A stretch of 11,233 nucleotides of DNA, taken from NCBI GenBank assembly GCA_900321195.1, contig ONVG01000030.1:1-11233 (forward strand), in the 5' to 3' direction. The DNA is from an uncultured Eubacteriales bacterium (GTDB lineage: Bacteria; Bacillota; Clostridia; Oscillospirales; Acutalibacteraceae). Both the position numbers and the translations under genes were made by a program. Position 1 is the first letter of the stretch. Every line of letters begins with the position of its first letter. This document shows, piece after piece, positions 6,130 through 11,233 of this stretch. The notes below the pieces were generated by a model. That model did no database searches. It was not told the DNA's origin and saw only the letters and a list, made by a program, of their open reading frames with translations.

Positions 6130-6158
6130 AATTTACATTATAAAAGTGATGTTGTCAA
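6130..6158 (-). promoter_or_regulatory. Probable promoter of the membrane-anchored carboxypeptidase gene
   Basis: On the minus strand a perfect TTGACA (6158-6153) is followed after 17 bases by TAAATT (6135-6130), a 4/6 match to the -10 consensus. A TATAAT also occurs nearby (6142-6137), but only 10 bases from TTGACA. The predicted leader is about 50 bases. Confidence 0.45.
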
Positions 6159-6197
6159 TTAGAATAAAAACAGAAAAATAATAAATTTTATGTGGAT

Positions 6198-6236
6198 TTT
6201 TGGATAATTCGATATCATTGTGAATTTTGGATAATT
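6198..6236. repeat. 12-bp direct repeats in the divergent promoter region
   Basis: TTTTGGATAATT occurs at 6198-6209 and again at 6225-6236, a 27-base period (about 2.6 helical turns). Between them lies AATTCGATATC. Repeats upstream of two divergent cell-envelope genes could be binding sites for a regulator; no factor is recognised. Confidence 0.5.
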
Positions 6237-6368
6237 GGACTAAAAAATATTATTCTGCACAAATTAATATCGTCTTTATTTTTTAAAAAAAATAATGTAA
6301 TTCAGCTGAATATGTGTTATTATATTTGATAGCTCAGAATACAAGTTGAAAACAAAGGGACTGATATT

Positions 6369-7715
6369 TTGAAAAGGTTTTTAGGAACACTGACAGGAAA
6401 AAGCATATTCCTTGCAGAAAAGGTAATGCGCTATAATGCGAGCAGCTTTCCGGGAAAGCTTGTATTAAAGCTGTTTCCGGATTATCTGAAAAAGGTGGAG
6501 TATCCTCCGCTTGTCATAATGGTAACGGGAAGCTGCGGAAAAGGCTCGACAACAAAGATAATCGCAGAAGCACTGCGCGCCTGCGGAAAGACGGTCGCGC
6601 ATAATCTTGAAGGCTCTAACCTTCTCAACGGTGTTGCATCTACGGTAGTAAAGAATGTAGGCTTTTCGGGAAAGATGAAGCAGGATGTTCTTGTGCTTGA
6701 AACAGATGAAAGATATCTGAAATTCATCACCAAGTATATAGAGCCTGATTATCTTGTTATAAACAATCTTACCCGTGACCAGCCGCCGAGACAGGGCGAT
6801 TTTGATATCGTCTTTAAGGAGATACTGAAGGCTATACCAAAAAAGACACATCTTATAGTAAACGGTGATGACCCGATAACACGCAAATATTCGCTTTATA
6901 CGGACAATAAGATCACCTTCTTCGGAATAGACCGCAATTTTATGAGCTATGACAGGGATATTGATGATGTAAGGGATTATAATTACTGTCCGAGGTGCAG
7001 CGCAAAGCTTGAATATAAATACCGCCATTACGGAAGTGTGGGAGAGTTCAGCTGCCCGAAGTGCGGATTTGCCCGTAAGGATATAGATTTTGCCGTAACT
7101 GCTGTTGACGAAAAGACCGGCGAGCTGACTATAAACAATAGTCAGAAGATAAAGGCGAATGAGCTGATACTTTTCAATATCTATAATATCATAGCCGCAT
7201 ATTCCGTGCTGAGTCTTTGCGGAGAGAACAGCAAAAAGACCGTAAAGGCAATAAGCAAGGCTCATATCGGCGGAAAGATATACACGGAGATAGTTAAGAA
7301 CGGAAGAAAGTACACTGCGCTCAACTGTAAAGCCGAGAATAATGCGACCTACAATCTTTCTGTTATCTATACTGCGCTTGACAAAGGCCCTAAGACTATA
7401 GTTTTAGGACTCAGGGAGATAAGCAGGAGATATGAATTCTTTGACCTTTCGTGGCTTTATGACATAGATTTTGAGCTTCTGAATGACGGCAGTATCGAAA
7501 ATGTAGTATGTGCAGGTCCTTACAGATATGATTTTGCTGTCAGGATGCTTATTGCAGGCGTACCGGAGGAAAAGCTCATAATACTTGATACGCTTGACCA
7601 TGCAGGAGAAGTGTTTGACAAGCAGACAAAGGGAAATGTTTACGGCATACTCAATTTTGACTATATACCTCCGTTCATAAACTCCGTAAACGAAATAAAG
7701 GAGGAAGAAAAATGA
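6369..7715 (+). CDS. murT: MurT-like Mur ligase domain protein (lipid II isoglutaminyl synthase subunit family)
   Basis: MurT, with GatD, amidates the α-carboxyl of D-isoglutamate in lipid II, using ATP to activate the acid. This 448-residue protein has the Mur-ligase architecture: ATP loop VTGSCGKGSTTK (52-63), ETDE (111-114), NLTRDQ (133-138), a four-Cys zinc-ribbon insertion typical of MurT (CPRC 207-210, CPKC 229-232), and a C-terminal DUF1727-like domain with FFDLSWLYDIDFE (357-369). Asp359 in the latter matches the MurT Asp that completes the amidase triad. Oddities: the P-loop is GSCGKGST instead of the usual GTNGKTTT, and the expected 'KNPxG' segment reads LNCKAENNATY (318-328). Start is TTG 6369 with AGGGA eight bases upstream; no better ATG precedes the conserved domain. 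The stop overlaps the next ATG (ATGA). The family is secure; canonical activity is less certain given its unusual partner. Confidence 0.88.
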   Translation: MKRFLGTLTGKSIFLAEKVMRYNASSFPGKLVLKLFPDYLKKVEYPPLVIMVTGSCGKGSTTKIIAEALRACGKTVAHNLEGSNLLNGVASTVVKNVGFSGKMKQDVLVLETDERYLKFITKYIEPDYLVINNLTRDQPPRQGDFDIVFKEILKAIPKKTHLIVNGDDPITRKYSLYTDNKITFFGIDRNFMSYDRDIDDVRDYNYCPRCSAKLEYKYRHYGSVGEFSCPKCGFARKDIDFAVTAVDEKTGELTINNSQKIKANELILFNIYNIIAAYSVLSLCGENSKKTVKAISKAHIGGKIYTEIVKNGRKYTALNCKAENNATYNLSVIYTALDKGPKTIVLGLREISRRYEFFDLSWLYDIDFELLNDGSIENVVCAGPYRYDFAVRMLIAGVPEEKLIILDTLDHAGEVFDKQTKGNVYGILNFDYIPPFINSVNEIKEEEK

Positions 7716-8362
7716 TAAGGATAGTCCATTTGTATTATGACCTTCTTAATCTTTACGGCGACAGCGGCAACGTAAAGGCTCTTGAATATCACCTGAAAAG
7801 CTCAGGCATAGATTTTGAAACGGTAAGGCACAGTCTTGGAGATAAAATAGACCTCAGCTCATGCGATATAGCCTGTATCGGCTCAGGAACCGAGCATTCC
7901 CTTATGCTTGCGCTTGATGATATAATGAAGTATAAGGACGAGATAGCAGATTTCAAGGCAAGGGGAGGATATATTCTTTCAACAGGAAACAGCCTTGAGC
8001 TTTTCGGAAAGGGCATAAAGAACGGAAAAAAGGAAAAGTCTGCTCTTGGCATATTTAACTATACATCGGTTTACGGAAAAAGAGTCGTAAAGGATGTACG
8101 AATAAAAACAGAGCTTGTTGAGGACGAGATAATAGGCTTTGAAAATCACAGCGGCAGGCTCGATGTTGAAAAGGATATCATTACCGAGGATAATTTCATA
8201 ATGACATATATCATAGGACCCATACTTGTAAGGAATCCGCAGCTCAATGATATGATAATAAAGCGCATTCTTGAAAAACATCCCGATGATATTGATAAAT
8301 ATTCTCCCGACCATTCACTTGAGCAGAAGGCTTATGATGTTTTCAAAAGCGGAATGAAATGA
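7712..8362 (+). CDS. gatD: GatD-like class I glutamine amidotransferase domain protein lacking catalytic Cys and His
   Basis: GatD normally supplies ammonia from glutamine to MurT for lipid II amidation. This 216-residue protein aligns by eye with GatD: HLYYDLLNLYGDSGNVKAL near the N-terminus, CIGSGTEHS (55-63), GFENHSGRL (142-150) and MTYIIGPILVRNPQL (164-178). At the nucleophile elbow, where GatD has 'ICGGYQxLG', it reads LSTGNSLELFG (89-99) with no Cys. The 'TYLHGP' catalytic His is Ile168. The loop between FENH.GR and TY.hGP is also much shorter than in Staphylococcus aureus GatD as I remember it, which explains the smaller size. The only cysteines, C51 and C55, lie elsewhere. The start overlaps the murT stop (ATGA), with GGAGG upstream, so the two are translationally coupled. 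It is likely a pseudo-glutaminase: structural partner, ammonia-dependent subunit, or a different activity. Paralogy or decay are alternatives, but the frame is intact. Confidence 0.85.
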   Translation: MIRIVHLYYDLLNLYGDSGNVKALEYHLKSSGIDFETVRHSLGDKIDLSSCDIACIGSGTEHSLMLALDDIMKYKDEIADFKARGGYILSTGNSLELFGKGIKNGKKEKSALGIFNYTSVYGKRVVKDVRIKTELVEDEIIGFENHSGRLDVEKDIITEDNFIMTYIIGPILVRNPQLNDMIIKRILEKHPDDIDKYSPDHSLEQKAYDVFKSGMK

Positions 8363-8373
8363 ATATACTGTCG

Positions 8374-8401
8374 GCAGTGCCTTTCGGGGCACTGCTTTTT
8401 T
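8374..8401 (+). terminator. Rho-independent terminator after the murT-gatD pair
   Basis: GCAGTGCC (8374-8381) pairs with GGCACTGC (8388-8395), with a 6-base loop and T6 directly after. It lies 11 bases beyond the gatD stop. Confidence 0.92.
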
Positions 8402-8432
8402 GCGTATTTTTTATAAAAATGATGAAAAAATA

Positions 8433-8461
8433 TTGAATAAAGCTTGAAAAAATGTTATCAT
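8433..8461 (+). promoter_or_regulatory. Extended -10 promoter for recJ-rel
   Basis: TTGAAT (8433-8438), a 17-base spacer and TATCAT (8456-8461), preceded by TG at the extended -10 position (8453-8454). The predicted start near 8468 leaves a ~76-base leader before ATG 8544, in which I see no convincing structure. Confidence 0.6.
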
Positions 8462-8543
8462 AATTAAATATAGTCAGTGGCTGAATATTATAAAATATTT
8501 CTTGATTTCCATTGACGGCTATTCACTAAAAAGAGGTGCGGGG

Positions 8544-10607
8544 ATGAAGAAATGGATAATGTCCGAGCTTGACAAGAAGAAAATAAACGAGCTTGCATCA
8601 AGTCTTGGATTGCCTGTATTTACTGCAATGCTTCTTTGCATAAGAGGCATGACCGACAGAAAGACCATATCGGACTTTTTCAGTTATGAGGGCAGCTTTG
8701 AACACCCTATGAAAATGAAGGATATGGATAAGGCAGTAGAAAGGATAAAGGACGCATATTATTCAAATGAAAAGATATGTGTTTACGGAGATTATGACTG
8801 CGACGGTGTGACAGCTACCGCGCTCCTTTTTTCATACCTTGAATCAATATCGGCTAATGTATGCTATTATATTCCCGACCGCGGCGCGGAAGGCTATGGA
8901 ATGAATACAGATGCGATAGACAGGCTCCATAAAGACGGCGTAAAGCTTATAATAACAGTTGATAACGGCATAGCTGCGCTTAAAGAGGTTGACTATGCAA
9001 AGGAGCTTGGAATAGACGTAATAGTTACCGACCACCATAAAACACAGGATAAGCTGCCGAATGCGGTAGCCGTGATAGACCCGCATAGAATAGATGAAAC
9101 AGCCGCTTTCCATGATTACTGCGGTGCAGGCATAGCTCTGAAGCTTGCTATAGCGCTTGAAGCAAATCCTGTGTCGGTGATAGAAAATTATTCAGAGCTT
9201 GCGGCTATCGGAACTATAGCCGACCTTGTTCCGCTGAGCGGAGAGAACCGCGATATAGTCAAAGCAGGACTTCTAAGACTTGAAAATACCGAGCGCCAGG
9301 GACTTTCAGACCTTCTTCGTTCGTCAGGTATAGATAAGATATCGGCAGGAAATATAGCTTTCAGGCTTGCGCCGAGGATAAATGCGGCAGGCAGACTCGG
9401 AAACGTATATGATGCGCTGGAGCTGTTTCTTACCGAGGACGAGGATAAGGCGCAGGAATATGCGGAAAAGCTTTCGGGACTGAATGTAAAAAGACAGTCT
9501 ATAGAAAATGATATATATAATGATATATGCAGCATTCTTGATGCAGACCCAAGGCTGACGGCTGAAAGGATAATAATAGTTTCTTCTGAGGACTGGAATC
9601 CGGGAGTTATCGGCATAGTATCTTCAAAGATAACCGAGAGATACGGAAAGCCCTCTATAATAATTTCGGAAGCGCCTGATATATGCAAAGCGTCGGGCAG
9701 GAGCGTATCGGGATTTTCACTTGTAGACGCAGTGTTCTCATGTGCCGATATGCTTGAAAAATACGGCGGACATCCTATGGCGGTAGGTCTGAGCATAAGG
9801 CGCAGCAATATAGAAAAATTCAAAAAGGCAATAAACGAGTATGCGGACAAGCTTGAATATATGCCGCTTTTGTCGGTAAAGCTTGACTGTACTCTTAAAC
9901 CGTCACAGATATCTCTTGATATGGTAGAACAGCTTCAGGCGTTCGAGCCTTTCGGCTACGGTAATCCGAAGCCTGTATTTGCTATTGTAAATATGCGTCT
10001 GGATAAGATAACTCCCTTGTCTGAGGGAAAGCACATAAAGCTTTCTGTATCAAGGGATGAAGCAAGGCTCAATCTTGTAAAGTTCTCAACTTCACCGGAT
10101 GAATTTCCTTATCCGGAGGGAAGTCTTATAGATATTGCGATAAGCCTTGACAAGAATTTTTATCGCGGTAAGGATTATCTTTCATTTTCAGTAAAGGAGA
10201 TAAGAGCGGCAGGCTTTGACAGTGAAGCCGCCATGCTCGAAACACAGATATATGATGATTACAGGAGGGGAAAGCTGAACCCCAGGCTCACGGAGCTTTA
10301 TCCTGAAAGAAGCGATTTTGCCGCTGTTTACAGATTTGTCAGGAGTCATCCGCAAAGCGTATACAGCATTGATATGCTCATAAGCGGTATTGGCAGTAAT
10401 ACTCTCGGAGCATTCAAGCTGCTGATGATACTTGATATTTTCAGTGAACTGAGGCTTATAGGATATACAAGGCAGTGTGATCAGTTAAAGATATCAGTTG
10501 CCGAGGCAGGATCGAAGGTACAGTTGGAAGGATCAGGGATCTACAGAAAATTAAAGGAGGATATTGAAAATGTCAGAAAATCAAAAGTTCTATCAGGACT
10601 ATCATGA
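8544..10607 (+). CDS. recJ: Single-stranded-DNA-specific exonuclease RecJ
   Basis: RecJ degrades ssDNA 5' to 3' in recombinational and mismatch repair in the cytoplasm. Numbering from ATG 8544 gives 687 residues. The DHH phosphoesterase motifs are intact: VYGDYDCDG (80-88, metal-binding Asps), VDNG (139-142), VTDHH (161-165), and GTIADLVPL (223-231). PRINAAGRLG follows (277-286), and the DHHA1 domain carries GGHPMAVGL (408-416). An OB-fold-like region (about 435-545) and a ~120-residue C-terminal domain like those of Firmicutes RecJ complete the protein. GAGG at 8533-8536 supports ATG 8544. The in-frame TTG at 8502 is rejected, as it has no good ribosome binding site and adds no conserved residues. 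The 3' end overlaps rel by 38 bases in another frame, so the two are probably one operon; the apt gene often found between them in Firmicutes is absent. Confidence 0.96.
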   Translation: MKKWIMSELDKKKINELASSLGLPVFTAMLLCIRGMTDRKTISDFFSYEGSFEHPMKMKDMDKAVERIKDAYYSNEKICVYGDYDCDGVTATALLFSYLESISANVCYYIPDRGAEGYGMNTDAIDRLHKDGVKLIITVDNGIAALKEVDYAKELGIDVIVTDHHKTQDKLPNAVAVIDPHRIDETAAFHDYCGAGIALKLAIALEANPVSVIENYSELAAIGTIADLVPLSGENRDIVKAGLLRLENTERQGLSDLLRSSGIDKISAGNIAFRLAPRINAAGRLGNVYDALELFLTEDEDKAQEYAEKLSGLNVKRQSIENDIYNDICSILDADPRLTAERIIIVSSEDWNPGVIGIVSSKITERYGKPSIIISEAPDICKASGRSVSGFSLVDAVFSCADMLEKYGGHPMAVGLSIRRSNIEKFKKAINEYADKLEYMPLLSVKLDCTLKPSQISLDMVEQLQAFEPFGYGNPKPVFAIVNMRLDKITPLSEGKHIKLSVSRDEARLNLVKFSTSPDEFPYPEGSLIDIAISLDKNFYRGKDYLSFSVKEIRAAGFDSEAAMLETQIYDDYRRGKLNPRLTELYPERSDFAAVYRFVRSHPQSVYSIDMLISGIGSNTLGAFKLLMILDIFSELRLIGYTRQCDQLKISVAEAGSKVQLEGSGIYRKLKEDIENVRKSKVLSGLS
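10554..10560 (+). promoter_or_regulatory. Ribosome binding site of rel inside recJ
   Basis: AAGGAGG, a near-perfect Shine-Dalgarno, lies nine bases before ATG 10570 and within the last codons of recJ. This supports translation of rel from the recJ mRNA. Confidence 0.8.
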
Positions 10608-11233
10608 GCTTGTCGAATTGATGAAGAAGAGTGACCACAGATACGATTTTGAGCTTGTTGAACGAGCGTATCTTTTTGCGGAAGAGAAGCATGGCGACCA
10701 GCGCAGAGCGTCAGGCATTCCATATATTCTCCATCCGACATCGGTAGCGTGCATACTTGCCGAGCTTGGCATGGATTCGGAGTCAATAGCGGCAGCACTT
10801 CTTCACGATGTAGTCGAGGATACGGAAGTGACCTTAGAGGATGTAACAAAGCTTTTCGGAAGCGAGATAGCAGGACTTATCGACGGCGTTACAAAGCTGG
10901 GAAAAATACCCTATTCGTCAAGGGAAGAGCAGCAGGCGGAAAATATACGCAAGATGCTTATTGCTATGGCTAATGATATAAGAGTAATAATCATCAAGCT
11001 TGCTGACAGACTTCATAATATGAGAACAATAGAGTGCATGAAGGAACAGCACCGCCGTGATAAAGCGCTTGAAGTTATGGAGGTCTATGCGCCTATCGCT
11101 CACCGTCTTGGCATACGCGCCATAAAGGAAGAACTTGAAGACCTTTCTATCCGCTATCTTGACCCTGTTGGTTATGCGGAGATAGAAAGACAGCTTGAAA
11201 AGAAAAGCAAGGACAGGATACATTTTGTAGCCG
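10570..11233 (+). CDS. rel: RelA/SpoT-family (p)ppGpp synthetase/hydrolase, N-terminal part (runs off the window)
   Basis: Rel enzymes make and degrade the alarmone (p)ppGpp in the stringent response. The first 221 residues are visible from ATG 10570 and stay open to the right edge. They cover the hydrolase HD domain: HGDQRRASGIPYILHP (41-56; His55 metal ligand), ALLHDVVEDT (76-85; His79, Asp80, Glu83, Asp84) and KLADRLHNMRT (143-153; Asp146). These residues match those needed for hydrolysis, so the protein is probably a bifunctional Rel (long RSH) as usual in Firmicutes, not a hydrolase-dead RelA. APIAHRLGI (174-182) and the linker toward the synthetase domain are also present. The start overlaps recJ by 38 bases. 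The synthetase, TGS and ACT domains, and hence full bifunctionality, lie outside the window. Confidence 0.95.
   Translation, partial: MSENQKFYQDYHELVELMKKSDHRYDFELVERAYLFAEEKHGDQRRASGIPYILHPTSVACILAELGMDSESIAAALLHDVVEDTEVTLEDVTKLFGSEIAGLIDGVTKLGKIPYSSREEQQAENIRKMLIAMANDIRVIIIKLADRLHNMRTIECMKEQHRRDKALEVMEVYAPIAHRLGIRAIKEELEDLSIRYLDPVGYAEIERQLEKKSKDRIHFVA

Larger units (their letters stand above)
6075..6368. other. Divergent AT-rich intergenic region between carboxypeptidase and murT
   Basis: This is 294 bases without a gene, very AT-rich. It contains the probable minus-strand promoter near 6130-6158 and a pair of 12-bp direct repeats (6198-6236). TATATT at 6321-6326 is a possible -10 for murT, without a good -35. 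No RNA gene or longer structure was seen, though a T/A-rich palindrome lies near 6280-6292. Confidence 0.6.

Noticed and set aside
6270..6300. T/A-rich palindrome as a terminator before murT
   Set aside because: Stem is only A-T pairs and no gene ends there on either strand; compatible with AT-rich promoter DNA.
6465..7265. Long minus-strand open frame opposite murT
   Set aside because: It lies entirely antisense to a clear Mur-ligase gene, has no ribosome binding site and low-complexity composition; a shadow of the real gene.
8502..8543. N-terminal extension of RecJ from a TTG
   Set aside because: No ribosome binding site before it, while GAGG is correctly spaced for ATG 8544; the extra 14 residues resemble nothing conserved.
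10749..10973. Short plus-strand open frame within rel
   Set aside because: Out of frame with an excellent HD-domain coding sequence; compositionally a shadow.
1..11233. CRISPR array, tRNA/rRNA genes, insertion sequence or phage attachment site
   Set aside because: No regularly spaced repeats, no cloverleaf-like gene, no transposase and no terminal repeat/target duplication pair could be identified by reading both strands.

Overview
The window (about 11.2 kb, moderate GC, strong AGGAGG-type ribosome binding sites) looks like a chromosomal segment of a low-to-mid-GC Firmicute of the Clostridia. Protein style and the presence of MurT/GatD, Maf, RecJ and Rel suggest an Oscillospiraceae/Ruminococcus-type gut bacterium; the genus is inference. 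Most genes are housekeeping: rRNA modification, house-cleaning nucleotide hydrolysis, cell-wall trimming, DNA repair and the stringent response.

Layout. 1-67 holds the last codons of an upstream gene, probably a tRNA methyltransferase. It is followed in the same direction by rsmI (86-940) and a maf-family gene (944-1567), closed by a strong hairpin terminator. A secreted S11 D-Ala-D-Ala carboxypeptidase follows (1680-2822). A minus-strand block then runs from 6074 down to 2824: a membrane-anchored S11 carboxypeptidase (6074-4839) with its own terminator; a consensus-like promoter (4779-4751); an unrecognised 162-residue protein (4711-4223); a roughly 130-nt structured, probably non-coding segment (4184-4056); and a 400-residue stand-alone reverse transcriptase (4026-2824). 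The RT gene converges on the first carboxypeptidase, with one base between the two stop codons. Back on the plus strand, a divergent 294-bp intergenic region leads to an overlapping murT-gatD-like pair (6369-8362) with a terminator, then recJ (8544-10607). recJ overlaps the start of a bifunctional-type rel gene that runs off the window.

Most interesting points. First, the RT has no visible maturase/endonuclease domain and no visible retron hallmarks. It is preceded by an RNA-like element bounded by 12-nt perfect inverted repeats with three internal hairpins. This resembles retron and defence-associated RT (DRT) loci, in which a non-coding RNA just upstream is the template, and it is the best candidate for an undescribed system here. 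The small gene upstream shares its direction and possibly its promoter. Second, the GatD-like protein lacks both the nucleophilic Cys and the catalytic His of GatD glutaminases, and its MurT-like partner has a non-standard Walker A loop. The pair may therefore do something other than glutamine-dependent lipid II amidation, or may use free ammonia.

Together, the two carboxypeptidases and the MurT/GatD-like pair form a peptidoglycan-modification neighbourhood. The RT cassette sits inside it like an accessory insertion.
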